The notes below the pieces were generated by a model. The model worked only from the letters and a program-made list of their open reading frames with translations. It made no database searches and was not told where the DNA came from. From Lyngbya sp. HA4199-MV5 (GTDB taxonomy: Bacteria; Cyanobacteriota; Cyanobacteriia; Leptolyngbyales; Leptolyngbyaceae), in the NCBI GenBank assembly GCA_019359375.1, contig JAHHHL010000007.1:62001-126000 (forward strand): DNA of 64,000 nucleotides, in the 5' to 3' direction. A program made the translations under genes and the position numbers. Positions within the stretch are counted from its first letter, which is position 1. Each line of letters begins with the position of its first letter. Below are positions 1 to 8,736 of the stretch, one piece after another.

Positions 1-2
1 CT

Positions 3-725
3 ACGATCGGGTTGGGAGCAGCTTCTGGGTTGCAGGGCTATCGCGCTCAGAGTAGCGGCGGTCTGGGCGTGCAGTGGTTAGGGCATTCCTGCTTTTTGTT
101 TACAGGCGATGGGCGACGGATTTTGGTCAACCCGTTTCGATCGCTGGGCTGTACGGCTGGTTACAAGGCACCGAAAGTGTCGGTAGAATTGGTCTTGATT
201 AGCAGTCAGCTATTGGATGAAGGAGCCGTGGAAATCATTCCTGGCAACCCACGCTTGCTGTATGAACCGGGCGTGTATCAGTTTAACAAGAAGCGGTTCC
301 AGGGCATTCAGACGGAGCACGATCGCTTTGGTGGCAAACGTTTTGGGATGAACGTGGCGTGGCAGTGGCAGCAGGGAGGGCTGAAGCTGCTGCATTTAGG
401 TGGCATCGCCGCGCCCATTTCGTTGGAACAAAAGATTCTCATGGGTCGCCCAGATGTCCTGTTCATCCCAGTCGGCGGTGGTGCGAATGTTTATACGCCA
501 GAGGAAGCCAAACAAGCCGTGCAGGTGCTCAATCCCAAGTTGATTGTGCCCACGCATTACCGCACCAAAGCGGCAAGCAAGGATTGCGAAAGCGTGGGGG
601 TCGATCGTTTCCTGGCGCTCATGAGTGGTACGCCAATTCGTCGAGGTGGTAATGCCCTGAGTTTGCGATCGGCAGATTTACCCAAAGACGGATCAGCCAT
701 CCAAGTGTTTAGTTACCCGTTTTAG
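3..725 (+). CDS. MBL-fold (UlaG-like) protein, 5' end outside window
   Basis: This is a metallo-beta-lactamase-fold protein of the UlaG-like group. The reading frame is open to the left window edge, so the start is missing; a TTG at 12 is only the first possible internal start. The fold is recognised from the opening segment WLGHSCFLF, the later strand-turn HLGGIAAPIS and the C-terminal VPTHYRT. The canonical metal-binding motif HxHxDH, expected near LVLISS, reads ISSQLLDEG, so most metal ligands appear replaced. Either the protein binds metal differently or it is a pseudoenzyme. The first visible residues (IGLGAASGLQG) could belong to a signal peptide or membrane anchor. A perfect 28-bp palindrome follows 12 bp after the stop. 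Fold assignment is fairly sure; substrate is unknown. Confidence 0.75.
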   Translation, partial: TIGLGAASGLQGYRAQSSGGLGVQWLGHSCFLFTGDGRRILVNPFRSLGCTAGYKAPKVSVELVLISSQLLDEGAVEIIPGNPRLLYEPGVYQFNKKRFQGIQTEHDRFGGKRFGMNVAWQWQQGGLKLLHLGGIAAPISLEQKILMGRPDVLFIPVGGGANVYTPEEAKQAVQVLNPKLIVPTHYRTKAASKDCESVGVDRFLALMSGTPIRRGGNALSLRSADLPKDGSAIQVFSYPF

Positions 726-736
726 ATTGCTCGTGG

Positions 737-764
737 GTAGGGACGTTCCATGGAACGTCCCTAC
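737..764. repeat. 28-bp perfect palindrome, copy 1
   Basis: GTAGGGACGTTCC followed by its exact complement, centred on CATG. Near-identical palindromes lie at 36744-36771 and 59755-59782, each just after the stop codon of a plus-strand gene. It could fold as a hairpin in the transcript, but no T-run follows, so a classical terminator is not supported. Confidence 0.85.
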
Positions 765-866
765 AGAATGTAACTCCTATCCTCTCTCCCAAAGGAGACA
801 GATTTTTTCTCTCGGTCGTCTAAGATGACGGTGTGAGGACGATCAGACGCGTTTGGGCAGGTAGTG

Positions 867-2465
867 ATGCAAACAAAAAATCTTTCTGCCTCTGAGACGG
901 CGGCTCAATTTCATGCACTGCAAATGCAGTTGCGCGATCGCTGGCAGACTGTGGAGCGCTTTGATGGCAGCGATGCCGATATCGTGGTGGTACCCTCGCT
1001 TAGCCTTGACCAGCATGAGTTGGTCAAAATTCAGGGGGTGCATCATTACGAAGAGCGTTTGCTATTCTCGCTGATTCGGCTCCGTAATCCTCGCACGCGG
1101 CTGGTATACATTACGTCTCAGCCCCTGCATCCCAGCGTGATTGACTACTACCTGCAACTGCTGCCGGGTATTCCGTTTTCCCATGCCCGCGATCGCCTGC
1201 TGCTGCTGTCCACCTACGATTCGTCGCTGAGTCCCCTGAGCCAAAAAATTCTCGATCGCCCACGCTTGCTGGAGCGGATACGGATGGCGGTGCAGCGCGA
1301 TCGTGCCTACATGATTTGCTATAACTCTACGACCGCCGAGCGGGATCTTTCGGTAAAGCTCGACATTCCCCTCTATGCCCTTGACCCTGCTTTGCTGGAA
1401 TGGGGCACCAAAAGCGGCAGTCGTCAGATTTTTGCCGAGACAGGTGTGCCACACCCTGATGGCAGCAACAGTCTGTGGAGTGCTGATGCACTGGCGATCG
1501 CGGCAGCAGAACTTTGGGAACGTCAGCCTAGCCTCAAACGCATGGTTGTCAAGCTCAATGAGGGCTTTTCGGGAGAAGGCAATGCCATTTTAGATCTGCG
1601 TCCGATTCAGTTTGCCGCGCCGGATACGACTTCGCATGAGAAACGGGTCGATGTCTTGAAAGATCAGTTTCAGCACCTCGCGTTTGAAGCCGCTACGGAA
1701 ACCTGGGCAAACTTTAGCAATCGCATCCCCCAACTAGGCGCGATCGTCGAAGCGTTTCTTGAAGGTGACACGAAGCGATCGCCTAGCGTGCAAGGCAGAA
1801 TCACGCCAACGGGCGAAGTCGAAATTCTGTCTACCCACGATCAAATTCTCGGTGGACCCAGCGGACAAATTTATCTGGGTTGTAGCTTTCCCGCCGACGA
1901 AATGTACCGTTTGCGGTTGCAGGAGTTGGGACTGCGGATCGGCAAGAATTTAGCCGAAAAAGGTGCAATGGAACGCTTTGGTGTCGATTTCGTTGCCGTC
2001 CACCAACCGGATCAGCCTGGAAAACCCGAATGGGATCTTCAAGCGATCGAAATCAACCTGCGGAAAGGTGGCACCACTCATCCTTTCATGACGCTGAAGT
2101 TTCTCACCAACGGACGCTATGACCTCTCCAGCGGTTTGTTTTACAGCCAGCAGGGGCGACCCAAATACTACATCGCCACCGACAATCTGCAAAAAGATCG
2201 CTACCAGGGACTGCTGCCCAACGACTTGATGGATATCATTGCACTGCATCAGCTTCACTTTGACACCAGCACCGAAACGGGCACCGTGTTTCATCTCATG
2301 GGTTGCCTGTCCGAATTCGGCAAAGTAGGCGTGACGAGCATTGGCAACTCGCCCCAGCAGGCAGAAGAAATCTATCAACGCTTGATCCGCGCCCTGGATG
2401 AAGAAACTCGATCGAGCAACGAAGAGCCGCGATCGCAGGTGGTAGGACTATCGATGGGCTGGTAA
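867..2465 (+). CDS. PGM1-related ATP-grasp peptide ligase
   Basis: This 532-residue protein resembles the cyanobacterial peptide ligase PGM1-related family. ATP-grasp enzymes of this type join a carboxylate to an amine through an acyl phosphate. The N-terminal third (DIVVVPSLSLDQ, LIRLRNPRTRLVYITSQPL) is the pre-ATP-grasp region. The C-terminal half carries a nucleotide-binding strand (MVVKLNEGFSGEGN, about residues 230-243) and a Mg-binding strand with E-x-N (AIEINLRKGGTTHP, about 395-408). ATG at 867 is preferred over the GTG at 864; the two differ by one residue. No partner substrate gene is adjacent, so the product is unknown. Family assignment is good; substrate is not predicted. Confidence 0.8.
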   Translation: MQTKNLSASETAAQFHALQMQLRDRWQTVERFDGSDADIVVVPSLSLDQHELVKIQGVHHYEERLLFSLIRLRNPRTRLVYITSQPLHPSVIDYYLQLLPGIPFSHARDRLLLLSTYDSSLSPLSQKILDRPRLLERIRMAVQRDRAYMICYNSTTAERDLSVKLDIPLYALDPALLEWGTKSGSRQIFAETGVPHPDGSNSLWSADALAIAAAELWERQPSLKRMVVKLNEGFSGEGNAILDLRPIQFAAPDTTSHEKRVDVLKDQFQHLAFEAATETWANFSNRIPQLGAIVEAFLEGDTKRSPSVQGRITPTGEVEILSTHDQILGGPSGQIYLGCSFPADEMYRLRLQELGLRIGKNLAEKGAMERFGVDFVAVHQPDQPGKPEWDLQAIEINLRKGGTTHPFMTLKFLTNGRYDLSSGLFYSQQGRPKYYIATDNLQKDRYQGLLPNDLMDIIALHQLHFDTSTETGTVFHLMGCLSEFGKVGVTSIGNSPQQAEEIYQRLIRALDEETRSSNEEPRSQVVGLSMGW

Positions 2466-2796
2466 GGAGCGCCAGTGGAAGCAGTTGACGTTATGACGAG
2501 ACACCGCAGAAACAAGCGACAACGTAACCTCCAAAAAAGATTTGTCAGCTACCCAGAGCGGGACGATCGCGGTGAATCAAACGTCCTGGGAACAAAGTCA
2601 CATTGTTGTGGTCAAGGACTAATAAGCCTTTAACAGCTTTGCTATCTAAATCGAGTCATCATTGGCTACACGCAAGCCACGGTTGCATCACCAATTTTTG
2701 TTGAGCCTGTAGACAGTGCTCAAGGGGAACCGATTTTTTGCTATCGCTCATACGTGTCATTCATCAGTATCGCTTCAGCGTTTACGGAGTTTTTTT

Positions 2797-4095
2797 ATGT
2801 CTAACGTTCGTCATTGGTCTTCAGCAAGTGCAGTACTGCTGGCATTGGGTGTGGCTTCCAGTGCCGTTGCGCCCTTTGTGGTTTCGGCTCCTGCAAGTGC
2901 TGCCAACTTTTCTGATACCCGCTCTCACTGGGCGCGCCCCTTCATTGATACATTGGCTGATCGGCAAATTATTGCAGGCTTCCCCGATGGCACCTTCAAG
3001 CCCGATGCGCCTGTAACCCGCGCTCAGTTCGCGGCGATCGTCAAAAATGCCTTTAGTAACAGTGCCGTGCGCGTCTCGCGTGGCTTTGGGGATGTTCCCA
3101 ACACCTACTGGGGCGCAGCGGCGATCGGCAAAGCGTATGAAACAGGCTTTATGAGCGGCTATCCCGATGGTGCGTTCAAACCAGAGCAGCAAATTCCCAA
3201 AGTACAGGTTTTGGTCGCCCTTTCCAGCGGGTTGAACTTCACGCCTGCCCGTCCTGCCGATACGACGCTGACGACCTTTAGAGATGGTGGCGAAATTCCT
3301 GCCTATGCGAAAAGCGGCGTAGCAGCAGCGGCAGAGCGGAATGTGGTGGTTAATTACCCGAACGTGAGCTTCCTCAACCCCAATGAAACGGCAACGCGTG
3401 CGGATGTCGCAGCTTATATCTATCAAACGTTGGTGAATCAAGGCAAACTCCCACCGATCGCTACCAGCGAAGGTGCCAACAACTACATTGCCCGACTCAA
3501 CGGCAGCACACCAACGACGGGTAGTAATACAGGCAGCAATCCCACCCCAACCACTCCCCAAACGGCGCTGAACCCTCGTTACCTGGTGCCTCAAGGAACC
3601 TCGTTTAACATCCGCTACCTCGGTTCGCAAAAAATTGTGGTGACTCCGGGTGAAACCATCAACAATCTGACGCTACGGGTGGTGGATGACCTCAAGAATC
3701 CGCAAGGGCAGGTGGTCATCCCCAGAGACAGCGACATTGTGGGTCAACTGATTCCAGTAACCAGCAATGGTCAGGTTCTGGGCACTCAGTTCATCGCGCA
3801 ACGGGTGACGATCGGCAGTCAAGCCTACCCCTTCAGCGCCCGATCGCAGGTGGTGAGTGGGCAACCCGTCACCCAAAACACCAACCCCGGTACGCTTAAG
3901 GATGCGGCTACATCTGCGGCAACAAGCGCGGTACTGGCAACCATTTTGGGACAAAAAATTGACCTGGGTAACATTCTGGCAGGTGCGACGGGCGGACAAC
4001 CTGCTACCCAAACCCAAACACCAAATGTGATTTTGATTGACCCTTCCGCCGACCTTCGCTTGACGGTCAGCAACGATTTCTACGCCAATCCGTAA
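2797..4095 (+). CDS. SLH-domain surface/periplasmic protein
   Basis: Begins MSNVRHWSSASAVLLALG and ends its signal peptide near APASAA, so it is exported. Three S-layer-homology modules follow: FSDTRSHWARPFI, FGDVPNTYWGAAAI and FRDGGEIPAYAKSG, covering roughly residues 35-215. SLH modules anchor proteins to peptidoglycan-linked polymers. After a Thr/Pro/Ser-rich linker (about 225-265), the C-terminal part (GTSFNIRYLGSQKIVVTPGE onward) resembles beta-rich TrbI/VirB10-like cores, an inference from pattern only. The ORF is open back to a GTG at 2716, but the ATG at 2797 is preferred: it has an ACGGAGT Shine-Dalgarno at 2784-2790 and yields a clean signal peptide. A strong terminator follows. It lacks an OprB porin domain. 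Confidence 0.85.
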   Translation: MSNVRHWSSASAVLLALGVASSAVAPFVVSAPASAANFSDTRSHWARPFIDTLADRQIIAGFPDGTFKPDAPVTRAQFAAIVKNAFSNSAVRVSRGFGDVPNTYWGAAAIGKAYETGFMSGYPDGAFKPEQQIPKVQVLVALSSGLNFTPARPADTTLTTFRDGGEIPAYAKSGVAAAAERNVVVNYPNVSFLNPNETATRADVAAYIYQTLVNQGKLPPIATSEGANNYIARLNGSTPTTGSNTGSNPTPTTPQTALNPRYLVPQGTSFNIRYLGSQKIVVTPGETINNLTLRVVDDLKNPQGQVVIPRDSDIVGQLIPVTSNGQVLGTQFIAQRVTIGSQAYPFSARSQVVSGQPVTQNTNPGTLKDAATSAATSAVLATILGQKIDLGNILAGATGGQPATQTQTPNVILIDPSADLRLTVSNDFYANP

Positions 4096-4152
4096 TTGGT
4101 ATTGGTATTGGTTGAGCGATCGCAGTTCTCGTCGATCGCCTTGAATGCCAAA

Positions 4153-4184
4153 AACCCAACACCACGATCGGTGTTGGGTTTTTG
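4153..4184 (+). terminator. Rho-independent terminator after SLH gene
   Basis: An 11-bp perfect stem (AACCCAACACC 4153-4163, GGTGTTGGGTT 4170-4180) with a 6-base loop is followed by a short T-run. It lies 57 bp after the stop of the SLH gene. A diverged copy of the same segment is at 5018-5087. Confidence 0.85.
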
Positions 4185-4260
4185 CTTGTCTTGACAATTG
4201 ATGAAGTGGGCGATCGCGCTTTACTCAGTTATCCTTAGTAGCGGTGATCGCTCATACTCC

Positions 4261-4668
4261 TCACAACAGCTTTGTAAAGCCTGCTTGTTCAAAGTGTCGA
4301 TCGGATGTGAATGCCTGCGTAATCTTTTCCTGAGTCATCACGACAAAACTTGTGCAATCGGTTAAACCCCAGCCTTTGTCGAAGCGTTGACTATACAGTG
4401 CCCATCCTTCGTCTAATAGTGTACGGCTTAGAGGCAAAAATCGTACAGCAGGCGATTGCCACAAATCATTGATGAAAGCGATCACCTGTTTCCGACTGCC
4501 AGGATTTGCGAAAGCATCTGCAAGCTCCAGCAAGACAAAATCACTGGTCACCAATAAGGTTCTTTGTTTCAACAATTGATGCCAGACTTGTTCAGTTGCA
4601 GCGTGAAGCCCATCATCGGCATCAAGTAGGGCAATCCAAGCTGCCGTATCGACAAACACTTTAGGCAA
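4261..4668 (-). CDS. PIN-domain ribonuclease toxin (VapC-like)
   Basis: A 135-residue PIN-domain protein. Acidic residues expected to hold the catalytic metal are D7 (FVDTAAW), E48 (LLELADAF), D104 (LTDCTSF) and D123 (TSDRHFEQAGF), in the order and spacing of VapC toxins, which cleave RNA. The length is typical. The gene lies immediately downstream of a small antitoxin-like gene (2 bp gap), giving a bicistronic toxin-antitoxin module. The module is flanked by imperfect direct repeats of about 70 bp (4116-4183 and 5018-5087), which may indicate acquisition as a unit. RNA target unknown. Confidence 0.88.
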   Translation of the reverse strand: MPKVFVDTAAWIALLDADDGLHAATEQVWHQLLKQRTLLVTSDFVLLELADAFANPGSRKQVIAFINDLWQSPAVRFLPLSRTLLDEGWALYSQRFDKGWGLTDCTSFVVMTQEKITQAFTSDRHFEQAGFTKLL

Positions 4669-4670
4669 CG

Positions 4671-4916
4671 CTAATCCTCTCGCTTCGGTGTCCCATAGAG
4701 GTAGTGGTCATGCTGATGTGCTAAATCACCAATTCCCGTCTTCACCTGATTGGTCTTCACTAATTGCGCCAGATCAGCCCAAGCGGTATCAGAGATTGTT
4801 TCACCGCTATCGTCCAGGAAGGTAATAATCACGGGCTGACCTTCTCGCGCCTCTACAGGTTCATCCAGCCTGACAACTCCATCTTGGAATGTCCCTTTGA
4901 TTGATAGCATCGTCAC
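4671..4916 (-). CDS. Antitoxin of PIN toxin pair
   Basis: An 81-residue protein starting MTMLSIKGTFQDGVVRLDEP. The short N-terminal beta segment KGTFQDGVVRLDEPVEAREG resembles DUF104-type antitoxins, which form a DNA-binding or dimerisation barrel. The C-terminal stretch would wrap the toxin. It precedes the PIN toxin by 2 bp in the same direction, the usual antitoxin-first order. An alternative start is the internal Met3. Assignment rests mainly on context plus the N-terminal pattern. Confidence 0.72.
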   Translation of the reverse strand: MTMLSIKGTFQDGVVRLDEPVEAREGQPVIITFLDDSGETISDTAWADLAQLVKTNQVKTGIGDLAHQHDHYLYGTPKRED

Positions 4917-5017
4917 TGTCCCTCATGCTTTGTCAATTGTCACTCAAAGGAAGCAAGTAAGGCAAAGTTGCAGCGATCGATCTTTCTAATCCTTCTTGCG
5001 CTTCTTGAAACGTGCAG

Positions 5018-5087
5018 GCGCGATCGTCGTTCTCGTTGATCGCCTTGCCTCAACGAAGCCCAGCATCGGTCGTGGTGTTGGGTTTTT
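5018..5087 (+). repeat. Diverged copy of the 4116-4183 terminator segment
   Basis: Shares the string of blocks GCGATCG, GTTCTCGT, GATCGCCTTG, AACC/AAGCCCA, and GTGTTGGGTTTTT in the same order as 4116-4183. The hairpin is degraded here (CCCAGCATC against GGTGTTGGG). Together the two copies bracket the PIN toxin-antitoxin pair in direct orientation. Confidence 0.65.
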
Positions 5088-5102
5088 AATTGTTGCAATA
5101 GC

Positions 5103-5180
5103 AAAAGGCAGGAGGCAGAGGGCAGAAGGCAGAGGGCAGGAGGCAGAGGGCAGAAGGCAGAGGGCAGAAGGCAGAGGGCA
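5103..5180. repeat. STRR heptamer array (GGCAGAG type)
   Basis: About eleven consecutive 7-base units, variants of GGCAGAG, GGCAGGA and GGCAGAA. The same family recurs at about 18860-19000, 25975-26005, 27893-27953, 32945-32965, 34070-34100, 37575-37600, 40757-40895 and 48991-49024. Confidence 0.9.
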
Positions 5181-5220
5181 AAATCTTACCTGGCAGCGCT
5201 TTTGATGGTCACGATATGTC

Positions 5221-8200
5221 CTAACCAACCTCTCGACTGCTATAGGAAAAATCTGCAAGAGAGGGTCGATCGCGCCCTAGCTCTCGCATCGATAATCCCA
5301 TTTTCTCCTCAATGAGGCGCTGGATGCCCTGCTCTACGTTGAGCCACGCCTCGTCTTTATCTGACCAGCGGGTGACAGGATTCAGGTCGAGGGGGAGTGC
5401 CTGGATGCTAATACCGAGTCCCGCGTGAAACGAATCCCAATTGACGGGGCGAATCAGGATGGGAACAACGATCGCGGCTTCAGCTTTGTGTCGTTCTAAA
5501 GCGCGGGTCATTTCTTTCTGAAAGCAGTAGTCAGAGTTGATGAAGTCAGGGCTGATGAGCAGCAGAATGATGTCGGCTTGCTCCAGGTTGGTGTCGAGTT
5601 CTTGCTGCCAATCCGCACCGGGCATAATGCGCCGATCGTGCCAGTTTTGAATCAGCCCATAGCGCTGAAGCAGCTTGAGATGCACTTCGAGTTCGTCGCG
5701 CAGCAGTTCGTCTTTGTGAGAGTAGCTGTAGAACAGCCGCAGAGCACGCTTTTCTTTGTCCGGTAGGCGGGTGGGCTTGCGGATGCCGTCCAGATCAACG
5801 CCATTGAGCAACTCACGGACGTTGACCGTTAGCAAGCCGTTGCCTGTGAAGAGATCGAAGGTGGTTTGTCCGCGCTCCTCGCGCATCAACAGCTCGTTGT
5901 AATCAACGGAAACCGCTGGCTGTCCCGGTACGGGCACCTTTTCCTGTGGTTTGAACTTGAAGCTGCTGTGGATGCGATCGAAGTCGTAGCGAATCACGGC
6001 CAGAAGGCGACGGCGGCTGTTGAGAGTCCCCTTGATGCTGATGGTAATGCAACGATCGGCGCGATCGGCTTTGACCAGTGCCCGATTGCCCTCCAGGGTT
6101 AGAATGGCACCCGTGCGCCAGCGGTCTTGCGGCATACTCAACACATGGGTACGGACGATAAAGCGGGGCAGCAGCCCTTCTGGCAGGATGGGATACTCAT
6201 AGCGAAAGTTGAGGCATTCGGCGGCATCAAAGTCTTCGGCGATCGGGGGCTGTTGCTTGTCGAGCAGGTCGGGGATGAGGTACCGCCCTTCCTCTTCGGG
6301 GAAGCGAACGCATAGCTCAAACTTTCGCATCAGTTCCAGCAAAAAGCCGTGACGTTCGGGAGGGTACGCCGTTTGGTCGAGGATCTGCGCTAGACAGGCG
6401 ATCGCCAGGTCGCCCTTGGTGTCAGCAAGGGTGTGGGCGTTGAGCAGTTGGTAAATGCCACGCGTGACCCAGTGGGGATTCAGCACATGGGTATCGCGCA
6501 GGCGGGGGTCGTCTTTGTAGTTGAGGGCGATGCCGAGGCTGTGGAGATGAATTGCCAGCGAGTCTTGAGCGCTGTGGTTGGTTTCACCGTCTTGCTGGCA
6601 GACGTGGCGGAACTGCTCAAAGGAGATGTAGTTCTCTTGCATGTCGGTCAGGCGCTGTTTGATGGCCACCCAACTGGCGGGAAAGGGATCGCGCAGATGC
6701 TCCAGTTGGTCGGTTTCGTGCTCAAGGTTAGCCCGGAGTTGATCCAGTCCCAAATTGGCTTCGCAGTCGGTAGCGATGAACGCGCGAATGTTGGGAAACT
6801 TTTGCCGGAGAGCGCTGCGGTTCACGTCAAAGGGGTGTTCCTGCACTTTGTTGAGGACAACCAGGACGGGTGAATTGCCGCCAAAGCTCTGGATTAGCTC
6901 CAACCAATATTCGGCATCGGTGTCTTCGTGCCCCTGACGACCGTTGAGCACCAGCAGATAGAGGCTGCGTTCGGTGAGAAAAAACTGATGGGTGGAGTGC
7001 ATAATTTCCTGCCCACCAAAGTCCCAGACGTGCAGGGTAATGTCTTCGGTGTCGTGTAGCCGCAGATGCCAGGGGGTAATTTGGATGCCTTCGGTTTCTT
7101 TGGAGTCGGGGTCGAAGGTGTGGTGAAGCAGGCGGTTGACGAGGGAGGTTTTGCCCACGTTGCCGTACCCCACTAGAATGAGCTTGGCTTCGTTGAGGGG
7201 TTGGCGCTCTGCCTGAATGCGGAAGTAATAGTCCAGAATGGCTTGAGGACTGGCTGGCATAGCGCCCTCATTTACCTCCTGGTCTGTAGGTCCAAGAATC
7301 TCATCAGACAGACCCAGTGCTTTATTGCCGTGCAGCAACAGCGCCGTTAAGTGTGGCAGTTCTCTGAGGAACGCTGGCAGGGCGGTCAGGGCGTTATCGT
7401 TCAAGTCGATTCGTTCTAGCTGGGTGAGCCGAGCAATCCAACCTGGCACTGTCGTCAGTTGGTTTCGGTCGAGAGAAAGCATGGTCAGATGGGACAAGTT
7501 ACCCAACGTCTCAGGCACCCTCATCAGTTGATTTCGGTCGAGGTAAAGCTTGGTCAGATTAGACAAGTTGCCCAATGCCTTTGGCACACTCGTCAGTTGA
7601 TTTTGGTCGAGGTAAAGCGCGGTCAGATTGAACAAGTTGCCCAACGCTTCAGGCAAACTTGTCAGTTGATTGTGGGAGAGGGAAAGCTGCGTCAGATTCA
7701 ACAAGCTGCTCAACGTCTCAGGCACGCGCGTCAGTTGATTTTGGTTGAGGTAAAGCTGCGTCAGATTGGATAGGTTGCCCAATGTCTCAGGCACGCGCGT
7801 CAGTTGATTTTGGGTGAGGTAAAGCTGCGTCAGATTAGACAGGTTGCCCAATGTCTCAGGCACGCGCGTCAGTTGATTTTGGGAGAGGGAAAGCCCCATC
7901 AAATTGGACAGGCTGCCCAACGTCGCGGGAACACTTGTCAGTTGATTTTGGGAGAGGGAAAGCACCGTCAAATTGGACAGGTTGCTCAACGTCGCGGGAA
8001 CACTTGTCAGTTGATTTTGGGAGAGGGAAAGCACCGTCAAATTGGACAGGTTGCTCAACGTCGCGGGAACACTTGTCAGTTGATTTTGGTCGAGGCGAAG
8101 CACTGTGAGATTAGACAAATTGCCCAACGTTGCGGGCACACTTGTCAGTTGATTTTGGTAAAGGTAAAGTTTCGTCAACTGGGACAGGTTGCTTAACGTC

Positions 8201-8616
8201 GCGGGCACACTCGTCAGTTGATTTTGGAAAAGGGAAAGTTCCGTCAGATGGACGAGTTGGTCGATCGCCTCTGGAACGCGAATTAATCCCAACCTGGATA
8301 AATCCAGAGCGGTGGCGTTGGTTTGCAGCGCCTCCTGAATCCGTCGCTCTGCTTCGGCTTGCGGGTCGTCATACTGCCACTCGCCTTTAGGCACAATGTC
8401 TTCCGGCAGCAGATTTAGTGCGTGAGCAATAGCAACCACATTGGCTCTACTCACCCGCTTGCCCCGCTCAGGGTGCCACAAGCGCCGCACCGTATCCGCA
8501 CTCACCGTTGCCCGTTCTGCAATGGCGGCGATGCTGAGGTTCAACCGTTGTTTGGCAGCATTTAAGCGCTCTACACCTTCCGGGCTGGCAAGAAAACTGC
8601 GTGCGGTTTCAGGCAT
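5221..8616 (-). CDS. HTH-LRR-Roc-COR-TIR protein (ROCO family)
   Basis: A multidomain protein of about 1131 residues, counted from the Met at 8616 (MPETARSF); the frame is open to 8706 but those 30 residues look non-native. Residues about 8-65 form an HTH-like region (LSIAAIAERATVSADTVRRLW). About 14 leucine-rich repeats of 23 residues with core LxxNQLTxVPxxLxxLxNLT span about 100-440. A Roc GTPase follows, with P-loop GYGNVGKTS (about 480), switch WDFGGQE and specificity motif NKVQ. Next is a COR dimerisation region (about 640-930). A TIR domain begins near 960 (LFYSYSHKDE), with the likely catalytic Glu in YCFQKEM. TIR domains of this type often hydrolyse NAD or scaffold immune-like signalling. 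Such proteins are cytoplasmic. No partner gene is adjacent. Confidence 0.9.
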   Translation of the reverse strand: MPETARSFLASPEGVERLNAAKQRLNLSIAAIAERATVSADTVRRLWHPERGKRVSRANVVAIAHALNLLPEDIVPKGEWQYDDPQAEAERRIQEALQTNATALDLSRLGLIRVPEAIDQLVHLTELSLFQNQLTSVPATLSNLSQLTKLYLYQNQLTSVPATLGNLSNLTVLRLDQNQLTSVPATLSNLSNLTVLSLSQNQLTSVPATLSNLSNLTVLSLSQNQLTSVPATLGSLSNLMGLSLSQNQLTRVPETLGNLSNLTQLYLTQNQLTRVPETLGNLSNLTQLYLNQNQLTRVPETLSSLLNLTQLSLSHNQLTSLPEALGNLFNLTALYLDQNQLTSVPKALGNLSNLTKLYLDRNQLMRVPETLGNLSHLTMLSLDRNQLTTVPGWIARLTQLERIDLNDNALTALPAFLRELPHLTALLLHGNKALGLSDEILGPTDQEVNEGAMPASPQAILDYYFRIQAERQPLNEAKLILVGYGNVGKTSLVNRLLHHTFDPDSKETEGIQITPWHLRLHDTEDITLHVWDFGGQEIMHSTHQFFLTERSLYLLVLNGRQGHEDTDAEYWLELIQSFGGNSPVLVVLNKVQEHPFDVNRSALRQKFPNIRAFIATDCEANLGLDQLRANLEHETDQLEHLRDPFPASWVAIKQRLTDMQENYISFEQFRHVCQQDGETNHSAQDSLAIHLHSLGIALNYKDDPRLRDTHVLNPHWVTRGIYQLLNAHTLADTKGDLAIACLAQILDQTAYPPERHGFLLELMRKFELCVRFPEEEGRYLIPDLLDKQQPPIAEDFDAAECLNFRYEYPILPEGLLPRFIVRTHVLSMPQDRWRTGAILTLEGNRALVKADRADRCITISIKGTLNSRRRLLAVIRYDFDRIHSSFKFKPQEKVPVPGQPAVSVDYNELLMREERGQTTFDLFTGNGLLTVNVRELLNGVDLDGIRKPTRLPDKEKRALRLFYSYSHKDELLRDELEVHLKLLQRYGLIQNWHDRRIMPGADWQQELDTNLEQADIILLLISPDFINSDYCFQKEMTRALERHKAEAAIVVPILIRPVNWDSFHAGLGISIQALPLDLNPVTRWSDKDEAWLNVEQGIQRLIEEKMGLSMRELGRDRPSLADFSYSSREVG
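7385..8300. repeat. 69-bp tandem DNA repeats coding the LRRs
   Basis: The 23-codon LRR unit is repeated about 13-14 times. Several neighbours are nearly identical at DNA level, for example the units around 7925-8075 share long runs such as CTTGTCAGTTGATTTTGGGA. This indicates recent duplication or gene conversion, and explains the long antisense open frames here. Confidence 0.9.
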
Positions 8617-8736
8617 GACGTGAAGGAAGGGATAAGGGATGAAGGATGAGGATAAAAAAGTAGACTCTTTACTAGCAGCAGGGCTGAGGCACGATAGCTG
8701 TCCCAACGGTCTCTTCGGTTGCTATCGATCTGGTGC

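Larger units (their letters stand above)
4917..5220. other. Intergenic: direct-repeat copy and heptamer repeats
   Basis: Between the antitoxin start and the 3' end of the ROCO gene. It holds the second copy of the terminator-bearing segment (5018-5087) and a run of GGCAGAG/GGCAGGA/GGCAGAA heptamers (about 5103-5180). No convincing gene. Confidence 0.7.

Noticed and set aside
2821..4197. Long minus-strand open frames over the SLH gene (269 and 174 codons)
   Set aside because: Antisense shadows of a high-GC coding sequence with a clear signal peptide and SLH modules on the other strand.
7459..8196. Long plus-strand open frames (104 and 130 codons) opposite the ROCO gene
   Set aside because: They are antisense shadows of the 69-bp LRR repeats. 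A period divisible by three keeps all frames open if one unit has no stop.
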